This document shows, piece by piece, positions 1-7,058 of a DNA stretch of 10,902 nucleotides. Origin of the DNA: JBMSHD01 sp049416425 (GTDB lineage: Bacteria; Pseudomonadota; Gammaproteobacteria; Francisellales; Francisellaceae); assembly GCA_049416425.1 (NCBI GenBank), contig JBMSHD010000077.1:1-10902 (forward strand), read 5' to 3'. Position 1 is the first letter of the stretch, and each line of letters begins with the position of its first letter. A program made the position numbers and the translations under genes. Under the pieces are notes generated by a model that was not told where the DNA came from, ran no database searches, and saw nothing but the letters and a program-made list of their open reading frames with translations.

Positions 1-153
1 ATAAACGTCGATGACAATCCACTGACCCCATCAAAATACGGTGTACGCGGAATTCCAACCCTGATGATTTTCAAAAATGGTGAGAATGTCGAGACCAAGG
101 TTGGTGCTATGCAAAAATCCCAACTCATCACTATCATCGACAATTACTTATAA
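1..153 (+). CDS. trxA: Thioredoxin, C-terminal part (5' truncated by window edge)
   Basis: The open frame from base 1 to a TAA at 151-153 encodes the last 50 residues of a thioredoxin, the small cytoplasmic dithiol reductase that keeps protein disulfides reduced. The visible part reads KYGVRGIPTLMIFKNGE and then a KVGA segment. This is the classic second half of the thioredoxin fold: the conserved cis-proline (the Pro of GIPT, residue 19 of this fragment) packs against the active site, and the last strand and helix follow. The CGPC active site lies upstream of the window and cannot be checked. Its place directly before rho on the same strand is the standard gammaproteobacterial trxA-rho order. 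No strong hairpin with a T-run follows the stop, so read-through toward rho is possible. Confidence 0.93.
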   Translation: MNVDDNPLTPSKYGVRGIPTLMIFKNGENVETKVGAMQKSQLITIIDNYL

Positions 154-203
154 TTCTGACCCATTTTTCTGATTTTTTCTCAACCTCCCTTAAATAAATC
201 TGA

Positions 204-233
204 TTAACTGAAAATATGCCTGAAATTTATACT
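204..233 (+). promoter_or_regulatory. Candidate sigma70 promoter for rho
   Basis: A TATACT -10-like hexamer (228-233) lies 18 bases after a TTAACT -35-like hexamer (204-209) in the AT-rich gap between trxA and rho. The -10 is good and the -35 matches the consensus at 4 of 6 positions. This would give a rho leader of about 140 nt. The end of that leader is C/A-rich (around 335-360, CCCACCAACC), which is the sort of sequence Rho itself binds; rho autoregulation through its leader is known in E. coli. Promoter and autoregulation are both inference here. Confidence 0.35.
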
Positions 234-379
234 TTTCGATAAATACCAGCACCAAAAATGCGCAGACATTTACCAATTTAACTCGCTTAAGATCCGAAAG
301 CCTGAAGAGATCAGCACTTTGTGGCATTAAAGCGTTACCCACCAACCAAAAATCAATAAAACGATAAAAAGAGAAAACA

Positions 380-1639
380 ATGAACCTGACGGACTTAAAA
401 AACAAATCAATTCCCGAGCTCATCGAAATTGCTCAGGCTCTGGGACTAGAAGCTTCCGGACGCGCACGAAAACAGGAGATTATCTTCAGCATCTTAAAGG
501 AACACGCTGATAAAGGTGAGGATATCTATGGTGATGGTGTCTTGGAAGTACTACAAGATGGCTATGGCTTCCTGCGTTCATCGGACACCTCTTATTTTGC
601 CTCGCCGGATGATATCTATGTCTCACCGACTTTTATCCGCAAGCTTAATCTTCGTACCGGCGACAGCATTATCGGCAAGATTCGCCCACCAAAAGACAAT
701 GAGCGCTATTTTGCCGTCAAACATATCGACAGCGTCAATTTTGACTCACCAGAGCTTGCCCGCACTAAAATTCTGTTTGAAAACCTGACGCCTGAATACG
801 CCAAAGAGCGGCTGTCCATGGAAGTTGGAAACGGTTCCAGTGAAGATATCACCGCACGCGTTATCGATCTGGCGGCACCTTTTGGAAAAGGTCAGCGCGG
901 TTTGATCGTCGCTCCCCCCAAAACCGGTAAGACCATCATGATGCAAAATATCGCCTCATCGATTGCCAAAAAATATCCTGAGTGTTACCTGATCGTACTG
1001 CTTATCGACGAGAGACCCGAAGAGGTAACCGAAATGCAGCGCTCTGTTCGTGGCGAGGTTGTTGCCAGTACCTTCGATGAACCCGCAGCACGCCATGTGC
1101 AATTGGCCGAGATCGTCATTGAGAAAGCCAAGCGGCTGGTTGAGCACAAATATGATGTTGTCATTCTCCTGGATTCCATCACTCGTCTTGCCAGAGCTTA
1201 CAACACGGTATCTCCTGCCTCAGGACGCGTCCTCTCCGGTGGTGTTGAAGCCAATGCACTTCAGAAACCAAAACGCTTCTTCGGTGCCGCCCGTAACACC
1301 GCAGAAGGTGGCAGTCTGACCATTATTGCCACGGCATTGGTGGAAACCGGCTCGAAAATGGATGAGGTTATCTTCGAAGAATTTAAAGGAACTGGTAACA
1401 TGGAGCTGCATCTGGATCGCAAAATCTCGGAACGTCGAGTCTATCCAGCCATCAGCTTTGCTCGCTCTGGCACGCGTCGTGAAGAGCTTCTCACCACCGA
1501 GGAAGAACGTCAAAAGCTGTGGATCCTGCGTCGCATTCTTCACGATATGGAAGACACGCAAGCCATGGAATTCTTAACCGAACGCCTGAAGAAAACACGC
1601 ACCAACGAAGAGTTTTTTAACATTATGAAACGTGGATAG
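380..1639 (+). CDS. rho: Transcription termination factor Rho
   Basis: Encodes a 419-residue Rho, the hexameric RNA-dependent ATPase/translocase that ends transcription at factor-dependent sites; the length equals that of E. coli Rho. The domain order is clear. An N-terminal helical Rho_N domain (about 1-47) starts MNLTDLKNKSIPELIEIA. The cold-shock-like RNA-binding domain carries the RNP1 motif DGYGFLR (60-66). The ATPase core has Walker A PPKTGKT (179-185), Walker B DVVILLDSITRLARAYN, and the Q/R-loop stretch with KPKRFFGAARNTAEGGS. The ATG at 380 matches the family N-terminus exactly; the ribosome site is weak (AGAGA, 371-375). The gene sits alone between trxA and a repeat-rich gap. No obvious intrinsic terminator follows. 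Nothing looks damaged, and the gene is expected to be functional and essential or nearly so. Confidence 0.98.
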   Translation: MNLTDLKNKSIPELIEIAQALGLEASGRARKQEIIFSILKEHADKGEDIYGDGVLEVLQDGYGFLRSSDTSYFASPDDIYVSPTFIRKLNLRTGDSIIGKIRPPKDNERYFAVKHIDSVNFDSPELARTKILFENLTPEYAKERLSMEVGNGSSEDITARVIDLAAPFGKGQRGLIVAPPKTGKTIMMQNIASSIAKKYPECYLIVLLIDERPEEVTEMQRSVRGEVVASTFDEPAARHVQLAEIVIEKAKRLVEHKYDVVILLDSITRLARAYNTVSPASGRVLSGGVEANALQKPKRFFGAARNTAEGGSLTIIATALVETGSKMDEVIFEEFKGTGNMELHLDRKISERRVYPAISFARSGTRREELLTTEEERQKLWILRRILHDMEDTQAMEFLTERLKKTRTNEEFFNIMKRG

Positions 1640-1650
1640 CCAATCTAAAG

Positions 1651-1706
1651 GACACATTGTCATTTTTCTGCTATTTATCATTAAAAACCATGATAAGGAA
1701 TGTGTC
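1651..1706. repeat. Nested inverted repeats directly downstream of rho
   Basis: An outer pair GACACATT / AATGTGTC (1651-1658 and 1699-1706) encloses an inner pair TTATCAT / ATGATAA (1675-1681 and 1690-1696). As RNA this could fold into an extended, AU-rich stem-loop starting 12 bases after the rho stop. There is no T-run directly after it, so it is not a typical intrinsic terminator; it may instead protect the 3' end of the rho mRNA. The right arm runs into the first bases of repeat copy A. Confidence 0.4.
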
Positions 1707-1841
1707 TGAAATAAATTCCTTTTTCCTTACAAGGCATAACCATAACCAGGTGCAATAATCGTCATCATCGCTTGGCGATGATCCACGTGATTATCGTAAG
1801 GGCGGCAAAAATCGTATGTGCTTAGGCAAAGCCGTCAGTAC
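1702..1841 (+). repeat. Dispersed repeat, copy A (uninterrupted)
   Basis: About 140 bp that recur at 3750-3860 plus 4264-4290. Shared landmarks in order: TGTCTGAAATAAA, TTTTCCTT, AGGTGCAA, a perfect hairpin ATCATCGC-TTG-GCGATGAT (1764-1782), CCACGTGATTATCGTAAGG, GGCAAAAATC, and ATGTGCTTAGGCAAA..GCCGTCAGTAC. The copies differ by scattered substitutions and small indels, so they are related but not recent duplicates. The hairpin and its flanks are the best conserved part, which suggests an element defined by RNA or DNA secondary structure. It carries no ORF. Both copies lie just after the stop codon of a gene. This copy gives the empty-site sequence for the element inserted in copy B. Confidence 0.85.
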
Positions 1842-1869
1842 TATTGCCAATGTTACACTGACCACGTAG

Positions 1870-1890
1870 ATTGCCGCCTGTCGCGGCAAT
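1870..1890. repeat. GC-rich palindromic hairpin
   Basis: Perfect 8-bp arms ATTGCCGC / GCGGCAAT around a CTGTC loop, followed by GACGAAAAAC. Read on the minus strand it is GTCATTGCC..GGCAATCT, the layout of the GTCATTGC...GCAATC palindromic repeats that litter many intracellular and environmental bacterial genomes. It has no T-run, so terminator function is doubtful on either strand. I take it as a short intergenic palindromic repeat. Confidence 0.5.
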
Positions 1891-2280
1891 GACGAAAAAC
1901 AAGATTTCATAGTGGTTATATATGGGAAGTTATTTTGCACACATTCCCTAACCGGCAGATGGCACACGAATAAATCCCTCTTTTACTTTAACTCTTATTC
2001 CGCACAACCATCGAATCTAACACTTTATTTACCAGGAGAAATAGGATTTTTCGCTTGCTAATTCTTAACCTGAATATTTAGAAATCATATTTTGTTTATT
2101 GTTTAAACATGAAAAAATATATTTTATTTTTATCTAGACACAGATATTCCCTTTTGTTATTCTCTGCATCGTGGGAACACCAAGCAGCGTTAATAAACAC
2201 AAGAGATGGGTCTATTTTTTATTCATTTCAATAACACGGCTTGCTCGTACTTCAATAACAAGAGAAACCAGGGGACAATC

Positions 2281-2976
2281 ATGTTCAAAAAAACAACCTT
2301 AACCGTATTATCAATTGGTCTTATGGCAGCTTCCGCTCACGCCAAAGGCTGGAATTTTCAAGTCGAAGGTGGCTACTCTGCCATGCAAGGCATGCCTGAT
2401 GATTCACAATGGAATCAGCTTATAAATGATGCTGGCAGCTCTGCATCCGAGCCCACTACGGCACAGTCAGAAGGTATAGACAAAATACCACTTGGTCTTC
2501 GCTTCAGCGTAGGCTATGACTTCCCCGTTTCTGATACGGTGACTTTGGGGCCAGAGGTCGGATTTGGCTACTATGGTCAAGTCAAGTATAATGCCAACTT
2601 CTCCTCGGCAACTTCTGCCGCTTCTGGTTATGACGCCTACAATTTATATGGCTTTGACCTTTTAGCAAATCTGACCTGGCATATCATTCCACAATTCTCT
2701 ATTTTTGCCAAGGCCGGCGGGCAGTTGGGAATTTTAACCAGAGATACTTCCATTGCCTTTAGTAATGGATGGAATGGGGAAGGCGGAGACAGCAATAATG
2801 GCTTTATCCCCATGATCGGTGCCGGCGTTGCATGGAACATTACCAATAATTTTGCACTGCAGGCAACCTATTATCATGGCTTTGGTCAAAATACCGATTT
2901 CGACCAAAACAGCTATGCCATTGAAAACGTCCCTAGCTTTAATGCCATTATGATTGGCGTCAAATTTGGCGGATAG
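2281..2976 (+). CDS. Small outer-membrane beta-barrel protein (OmpA/OmpW-like N-domain type)
   Basis: A 231-residue exported protein. The start at 2281 is preferred over an upstream in-frame ATG at 2206 because it is preceded by AGGGGA at 6 bases and begins a textbook signal peptide: MFKK, a hydrophobic core (TVLSIGLMAAS), then cleavage after AHA (residue 21). The mature part shows alternating, glycine- and aromatic-rich strands (FQVEGGYSAMQG, LRFSVGYDFPVSD, PEVGFGYYGQVKY, LANLTWHII, FSIFAKAGGQLGI, PMIGAGVAWNI, FALQATYYHGFG) and ends IMIGVKFGG. This fits an eight-stranded barrel of the OMP_b-brl class found in Legionella-type surface proteins. It has no periplasmic OmpA domain. The exact ligand or role cannot be read from the sequence. 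It forms a unit with the lipoprotein gene that starts 12 bases after its stop. Confidence 0.85.
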   Translation: MFKKTTLTVLSIGLMAASAHAKGWNFQVEGGYSAMQGMPDDSQWNQLINDAGSSASEPTTAQSEGIDKIPLGLRFSVGYDFPVSDTVTLGPEVGFGYYGQVKYNANFSSATSAASGYDAYNLYGFDLLANLTWHIIPQFSIFAKAGGQLGILTRDTSIAFSNGWNGEGGDSNNGFIPMIGAGVAWNITNNFALQATYYHGFGQNTDFDQNSYAIENVPSFNAIMIGVKFGG

Positions 2977-2988
2977 GACAAAAATCAA

Positions 2989-3726
2989 ATGACTGTCAAA
3001 AAACAATCTCTAAGCTTTAAAGCTTTAGCTACTACATCACTCCTATTTCTAGCCGGCTGTGCACATGTACCAGACCATGTCCCCATGGATAAAACATTTA
3101 TCACTCAAGATAGAGACACACCTGTTGAAATAGCAGCCGGTAAAATACCAAAAGCGGAATCAACTACAAATGGTATCCAAGGACTTCTTGATTATGCTAT
3201 TATCTCTGCAATGATGAGCTCATTATCAGATGCCCTAGAAAATTATAAAGCATCCGATTTTTACACGATTACAAATGATGCTAATACACTTCTGACCAAA
3301 TACCATATCAAACATGCTGTTCTTGATAAAAGGCTTAATATCGATACCTATCCCAAATTTGATGGCGATATTGAGAAAAATAAGCGCTATTATTCACCGG
3401 TAGATTATCGACGGCTAAAATCAGAATTTGGAACCAACAAGCTCCTTGTATTCAATATCTCACAACTGGGCACTACGCGCAAATACTATGCCTTCATGCC
3501 TCTTGAAGCACCTAGAACCATTGCTGCACTCGACGGCCAACTGATTAATCTCGATTCAAATGAAATTATATGGCGTGACTCTGCCAACATCACCCTCAAG
3601 ATTGAAGGTGAGTGGGACAACCCTCCCGATTTTCCAGAGCTTAAAAGATCCTTATCTGAGGCAATAGACCTTGGAAAATCTAAAATCTTAGCCAACCTAA
3701 AGGCTGAACTAAATTCAACGCGCTAA
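2989..3726 (+). CDS. Unrecognised lipoprotein
   Basis: Encodes 245 residues with a lipoprotein signal peptide: positively charged start (MTVKKQ), hydrophobic stretch, and lipobox LAGC with the lipidated cysteine at residue 24. The residue after the cysteine is Ala, so under the E. coli +2 rule it would go to the outer membrane. The mature part is soluble, with no further membrane segment. It shows a mid-protein helix-rich stretch and a C-terminal part GQLINLDSNEIIWRDSANI resembling the 'variant-of-D-in-the-strand then W' strands of TolB/CsgG-like secreted domains; that likeness is impressionistic. I do not recognise the family. AGGA at 2975-2978 serves as ribosome site across the preceding stop. 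The 12-bp spacing to the beta-barrel gene implies co-transcription and possibly a shared outer-membrane role. Codon use is more AT-rich than in rho. Confidence 0.82.
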   Translation: MTVKKQSLSFKALATTSLLFLAGCAHVPDHVPMDKTFITQDRDTPVEIAAGKIPKAESTTNGIQGLLDYAIISAMMSSLSDALENYKASDFYTITNDANTLLTKYHIKHAVLDKRLNIDTYPKFDGDIEKNKRYYSPVDYRRLKSEFGTNKLLVFNISQLGTTRKYYAFMPLEAPRTIAALDGQLINLDSNEIIWRDSANITLKIEGEWDNPPDFPELKRSLSEAIDLGKSKILANLKAELNSTR

Positions 3727-3860
3727 GATTACAACGTCAGAATATGATCGTGTCTGAAATAAAATCCCTTTTCCTTGCACGGCATACTTAGTAGGTGCAA
3801 CAACAATCATCATCGCTTGGCGATGATCCACGTGATTATCGTAAGGACGGCAAAAATCAT

Positions 3861-4255
3861 GGCTCTTTTCGCGTTATTCGTAGAACCCCCTCCCTACCTC
3901 TCCCTTAACACAAGAGGGAGGAGATAAGTAGTTTTTAAAAACTACCCCGTCGAGCAAGCTATTGCTGGCTTGCGCAGAGCTTAAGCCGTTCGAACCTGAT
4001 AGAGCAAAGCAGTTTGCTCTATCCTGGCGGTTCTCACCCCGCTTCCCTAACGAAGGGGAATATCCCCTCCCCTTGGGATCGTGGGATCGAGGGTAAAACG
4101 GATCACGAGCCGCGCTTAAGCGGTGAGACATTGAACGACATTTTCCACGGATAGGAAAATGGCTGGGTTTTGTGAGAAATACAGGGAGTATTTCGATAAA
4201 ACGGTTAGGTGGGGTTAGATAAACTATCTTTTCAACGAATAACGCTAAAAGCGCT
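3861..4255. mobile_element. MITE-like non-autonomous element with 8-bp target duplication (ISL3-type ends)
   Basis: A 395-bp insertion inside repeat copy B. Ends: the left 21 bases (3861-3881, beginning GGCTCTTTTCGCG) match the reverse complement of the right 21 (4235-4255) at 18 positions. AAAATCAT is duplicated on both sides (3853-3860 and 4256-4263) and is present once, with one change, in the uninterrupted copy A. The GGCTCTTTT-type tip and 8-bp duplication are what I associate with the ISL3 transposase family, but no transposase is encoded, so the element would need to be moved in trans. The interior is a chain of palindromes: an 18-bp perfect one at 3928-3945, an 11-bp-arm hairpin at 3998-4023, CCGC..GCGG at 4110-4123 and an 8-bp-arm hairpin at 4139-4161. 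Family assignment is inference; the insertion itself is directly visible. Confidence 0.8.
3998..4023. repeat. Strong hairpin inside the MITE-like element
   Basis: Perfect 11-bp arms GATAGAGCAAA / TTTGCTCTATC around a GCAG tetraloop, with a further outer GAACC / GGTTC pair (3992-3996 and 4029-4033). It is the strongest stem in the element and could fold in RNA from either strand. No T-run follows. Confidence 0.7.
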
Positions 4256-4378
4256 AAAATCATATGTGCTTAGGCAAAAGCCGTCAGTACCATGGTCAAA
4301 GCCATGACACGAGAACACTCCTACAAATCGATAACAAACTAAACCCTTTATCAGCCTATTTCATTGTACGCTTCCCTC

Positions 4379-5065
4379 TTAATTTCGTGATGCCACCAAC
4401 AATCCCCTTACCTTCTGACCAAACTCATGAGCTGATTGCGGATTTTGAGCCGTTATGATGTTCCCATCGATGACAACGTGGCTGCCCCAAGGTGAGGTTG
4501 CTGAGTATATTCCACCTGCCGCTTTCAAGCGATCTTCCAGAAGATAAGGCACAACATCACTCAGCCCCACGATCTCCTCTTCTTTGTTGCTAAAACCGGT
4601 CACGTTCTTGCCATCGATAATCGAGCGGGCTTGACCAAATAAAAAAGCGGCCACACCATGGCAGATAGCTCCAACGATGCCCTTATCAGCATAGACTTGC
4701 CTAATCTTATTCGCTACCACTTGATTATCCGAGAAATCCCATACCGTGCCATGCCCACCGGCAAAGATCAGGGCGTCATACTGGCTGACATCGACAGTAT
4801 TAAGTGCACGACTGTTTTCCAATACCCTCTTTAGCTCTGGTGTATTTAAAAACTGTCGATTTTGTTCATCTTTCTCATTTAAACTACCCGGATCTATTGG
4901 AATCTGACCTCCTTGAATGGATACGATATCAATTGAGACCGTTTTATCCTCCATCGCATAATACGGATGGGTGAGCTCTGATAACCACACCCCGGTCTTT
5001 TTGCCTGTACTTCCCAATACGCTATGGCTTGTTGCCACCATTAAAATTTTTTTGTGGCCTTCCAT
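4379..5065 (-). CDS. DJ-1/PfpI family protein, Hsp31-like (class I glutamine amidotransferase-like)
   Basis: Encodes 228 residues of the DJ-1/PfpI superfamily, Hsp31-like branch, whose members act as glutathione-independent glyoxalases or chaperone-like stress proteins in the cytoplasm. The N-terminus KKILMVATSHSV is the first Rossmann strand. TGVWLSELTHPYY supplies the conserved glutamate (Glu30). AGGHGTVWDF (102-111) forms the oxyanion region. The nucleophile elbow is AICHGVAAFL with Cys135 and His136; SPWGSHVVIDGNIITAQNPQSA is the C-terminal signature. All key residues are present, so it should be active; whether as a glyoxalase, a hydrolase or a chaperone cannot be decided. A good ribosome site AGAGGGA lies 5 bases before the ATG. 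It follows recQ by 114 bases on the same strand and may have its own promoter. Confidence 0.92.
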   Translation of the reverse strand: MEGHKKILMVATSHSVLGSTGKKTGVWLSELTHPYYAMEDKTVSIDIVSIQGGQIPIDPGSLNEKDEQNRQFLNTPELKRVLENSRALNTVDVSQYDALIFAGGHGTVWDFSDNQVVANKIRQVYADKGIVGAICHGVAAFLFGQARSIIDGKNVTGFSNKEEEIVGLSDVVPYLLEDRLKAAGGIYSATSPWGSHVVIDGNIITAQNPQSAHEFGQKVRGLLVASRN

Positions 5066-5179
5066 AATGGTCCCTCTGTTATTTTTAAAGCCTTAGGAAG
5101 ATAGTCGGCTCAAACGGGCTTGTCAAATAACATGGCAATCAATTTATGTCTTAACTGCCGATATCTTCTGTAATATGGT

Positions 5180-7018
5180 TCATCCTGATTTTTCAGCATT
5201 AAAGCTCGCTATGGCTTCTATAAAACAATCTCCATAGCGCCTTATCTTCACCTCACCAAATCCTGGAATCGCCGCAAGCTCGGTCAGGCTTTTAGGTTTT
5301 ACTTGTGCCAGAATCGATAGTGTTTTATCGTGCAAAATAATATAAGGCGGCAGCTTCTGTGATTTTGCCAGCTCAAGTCGAACGCCTTTTAAATGCTCAA
5401 AAAGAGGATAGTCCGACATGGTTTGACTATCGAAGGCCTGTTTTTTATCGCCATGACCGGCTTTATGATAACGATCTTCACGAAAACTAAACTGCAAATC
5501 TGAGTCGCCTTTTAATATGGGTCTGGCTTTCTCAGTAAGCTTTAGGTTCGAATAGGCCTCCAAGTCAACTTCAAGAATTCCGCAGGCAACAAGCTGGCGA
5601 ATAAATGAGCTCCACTGCCGCTTGGAATAATCCTTACCAACCCCAAACGTCATCAGCCGATCATGACCAAAACGCTTGATTTTCTCCTGTGTTTTACCCA
5701 TAAGAATATCGATAATATGCAAGGCACCAAAACGCTGTCCTGTGCGAAGAACAGCCGATAAAATCATCTGCGCCGGAATCAATCCATCCATGGTCACAGG
5801 CGGATTGATGCAGGTATCACAATTGCCACAAGCCGCCGCCTCTTCACCGAAATAGTTTAACAACACTTCTCGACGACAAGCCGAGGTCTCACTATAGCCG
5901 ATTAGGGCATTTAATTTCTGTCTTTCGATTTGCTTTTGTTGCTCAGAGGCCTCTGAGGTATCGATAAATCGTCTCAGCTGGACGGCATCACTCAGACCAT
6001 AACTCATCCAGGCGACAGCAGGCAAACCATCACGACCGGCTCTGCCAGTCTCTTGATAATAGCTTTCTATGCTCTTTGGAAGATCCATATGGGCGACAAA
6101 ACGGACATTTGGCTTGTCGATTCCCATACCAAAGGCAATCGTCGCCACTATGATAACATCTTCCTCATACAAAAAGGCCTCATGGGCTTCCTGGCGCTCT
6201 TTTGCACTCAATCCGGCATGGTAGGCGTAGACATTGTAACCTTTGTCCGCCAGCAATGCTTGCGTGACTTCTACCTTGTTTCTTGATTGACAGTAAATAA
6301 TACCAGCCTGATGACGACGTTCCGCTAAAAAGCCAAATAACTGTTTTCTTGGCTCCTCCTTGTAGACAACACGATATTGAATATTAGGACGATCAAAGCT
6401 CGAGATAAAAACCTGAGGCTGAATAAGTCCTAATCTCTCCAGTATATCTTTCTGTGTCGGTTTATCTGCCGTTGCCGTCAAGGCAATAATCGGCACGTTA
6501 GGAAAATACAGCTTAAGGGTATGGAGTTTAAGATATTCACGACGAAAATCATGCCCCCATTGGGAAACACAATGCGCCTCATCGATGGCAAACAATGTGA
6601 TAGTAAGTGTCGATAGCATTTCTATAAACGAAGGCATTAACAGCCGCTCTGGAGAAACATAGACAAGCTTAAGCTCACCCTCTGTGATCGCCGTCATGGC
6701 GGCTTTTATCTGCTGATCCGTCCTGTTTGAATGAATCGCCGCCGCTGACACACCGAGTTGGACAAGTGATTGAACCTGATCTTCCATCAAGGCAATCAAA
6801 GGAGACACCACGATAGTGACACCATCTAGCATCATCGCCGGAATCTGATAGCAGAGCGACTTTCCACCCCCGGTTGGCATCAAGGCAAAGACGTCCTCTC
6901 CCTTTAACAGACTCTCGATGATATCCGCCTGATTAAGCCTGAAATGCTCATATCCATAGACCTTATGCAAGACCTCTAGCGCCTGACTCATCGGCTTAAT
7001 TTCGCTCATCGATCGCAT
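5180..7018 (-). CDS. recQ: ATP-dependent DNA helicase RecQ
   Basis: A 3'-5' DNA helicase for recombination and fork repair; 612 residues from the first ATG (E. coli RecQ is about 609). Numbering from that ATG: motif 0 FRLNQADII (Arg27, Gln30), Walker A MPTGGGKS (47-54), DEAH box (146-149) followed by the RecQ aromatic-rich loop VSQWGHDFR, helicase motif VI with QETGRAGRDG, the zinc site with Cys381, Cys397, Cys400 and Cys403, a winged-helix RQC region, and a C-terminal HRDC domain (about 530-608) ending in the helix-hairpin signature IPGFGEVKIRRYG. All parts are intact. The start is uncertain: in-frame ATGs at 7018, 7009 and 6991 all lack a good Shine-Dalgarno, while an overlapping out-of-frame leader ORF has one and stops 4 bases before the ATG at 6991. 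The 603-residue form from 6991 would still cover all domains. Confidence 0.97.
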   Translation of the reverse strand: MRSMSEIKPMSQALEVLHKVYGYEHFRLNQADIIESLLKGEDVFALMPTGGGKSLCYQIPAMMLDGVTIVVSPLIALMEDQVQSLVQLGVSAAAIHSNRTDQQIKAAMTAITEGELKLVYVSPERLLMPSFIEMLSTLTITLFAIDEAHCVSQWGHDFRREYLKLHTLKLYFPNVPIIALTATADKPTQKDILERLGLIQPQVFISSFDRPNIQYRVVYKEEPRKQLFGFLAERRHQAGIIYCQSRNKVEVTQALLADKGYNVYAYHAGLSAKERQEAHEAFLYEEDVIIVATIAFGMGIDKPNVRFVAHMDLPKSIESYYQETGRAGRDGLPAVAWMSYGLSDAVQLRRFIDTSEASEQQKQIERQKLNALIGYSETSACRREVLLNYFGEEAAACGNCDTCINPPVTMDGLIPAQMILSAVLRTGQRFGALHIIDILMGKTQEKIKRFGHDRLMTFGVGKDYSKRQWSSFIRQLVACGILEVDLEAYSNLKLTEKARPILKGDSDLQFSFREDRYHKAGHGDKKQAFDSQTMSDYPLFEHLKGVRLELAKSQKLPPYIILHDKTLSILAQVKPKSLTELAAIPGFGEVKIRRYGDCFIEAIASFNAEKSG

Positions 7019-7058
7019 GCTTTTTTTGAGTAATTGCTAAACAGGCACCCTTTTCCAT
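6996..7058 (-). CDS. Possible leader peptide overlapping the recQ start
   Basis: A 20-codon frame on the minus strand (begins MEKGACLAIT, ends IDERN) has a near-perfect GGAGG Shine-Dalgarno 5 bases before its ATG, far better than any recQ start candidate. It runs out of frame with recQ over the first 23 bases of the recQ reading frame, and its TAA ends 4 bases before a recQ ATG (6991), an arrangement suited to translational coupling by re-initiation. The Shine-Dalgarno is itself half of a 12-bp perfect palindrome (7058-7069). No homology is claimed. It could instead be chance, or the sign of a frameshifted N-terminus. Confidence 0.35.
   Translation of the reverse strand: MEKGACLAITQKKHAIDERN

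Larger units (their letters stand above)
1640..2280. other. Non-coding gap between rho and the outer-membrane protein gene
   Basis: I see no coding frame worth calling in these 641 bases. The left half holds a hairpin just after rho (7-bp arms 1675-1681 and 1690-1696, framed by an 8-bp pair GACACATT 1651-1658 / AATGTGTC 1699-1706), repeat copy A and a GC-rich hairpin (1870-1890). The right half (about 2040-2200) is very AT-rich, including a GTTTAAAC palindrome at 2101-2108, and presumably contains the promoter of the envelope gene pair, but no convincing -35/-10 pair could be chosen. A short direct repeat, TTCAATAACA, occurs at 2227-2236 and 2251-2260 in the leader of the next gene. Confidence 0.7.
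3750..4290 (+). repeat. Dispersed repeat, copy B (split by an insertion)
   Basis: The same roughly 140-bp unit as at 1702-1841, in the same orientation, found in two pieces: 3750-3860 and 4264-4290. The left piece runs from TGTCTGAAATAAA through the conserved hairpin TCATCGC-TTG-GCGATGA to GGCAAAAATCAT. The right piece resumes with ATGTGCTTAGGCAAA and ends GCCGTCAGTAC. The break point falls exactly where copy A reads straight through (AAAATCGT then ATGTGC), and the bases AAAATCAT occur on both sides of the insert. Confidence 0.85.
3727..4378. other. Repeat-only gap between convergent genes
   Basis: The whole gap between the lipoprotein gene (plus strand) and the DJ-1/PfpI gene (minus strand) is accounted for by repeat copy B and the element inserted in it, apart from about 23 bases on the left and 88 on the right. 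Frames that stay open here (for example on the minus strand across 3874-4263) are proline/serine/arginine-rich translations of the repeat and should not be called genes. Confidence 0.75.

Noticed and set aside
190..423. 77-codon minus-strand frame across the rho start
   Set aside because: It overlaps rho antisense; it is hydrophobic because of the AT-rich leader and has no supporting signals.
1764..1782. Repeat hairpin as an intrinsic terminator of rho
   Set aside because: The stem is good but is followed by CCACGTG, not a T-run, and lies 125 bases after the stop codon.
2206..2280. 25-codon N-terminal extension of the beta-barrel protein
   Set aside because: The ATG at 2281 has a strong ribosome site and begins an ideal signal peptide; the extension would bury it.
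3874..4263. 129-codon open frame on the minus strand
   Set aside because: It lies wholly within the MITE-like element and ends in its target duplication; the translation is low-complexity P/S/R-rich repeat sequence with no domain.
1702..4290. CRISPR array
   Set aside because: There are only two copies of a long unit, spaced by two genes; there are no short regular repeats with spacers.
4264..4458. 64-codon plus-strand frame beginning in repeat copy B
   Set aside because: Its end overlaps the 3' end of the DJ-1/PfpI gene on the other strand and its start is repeat sequence; there is no ribosome site.
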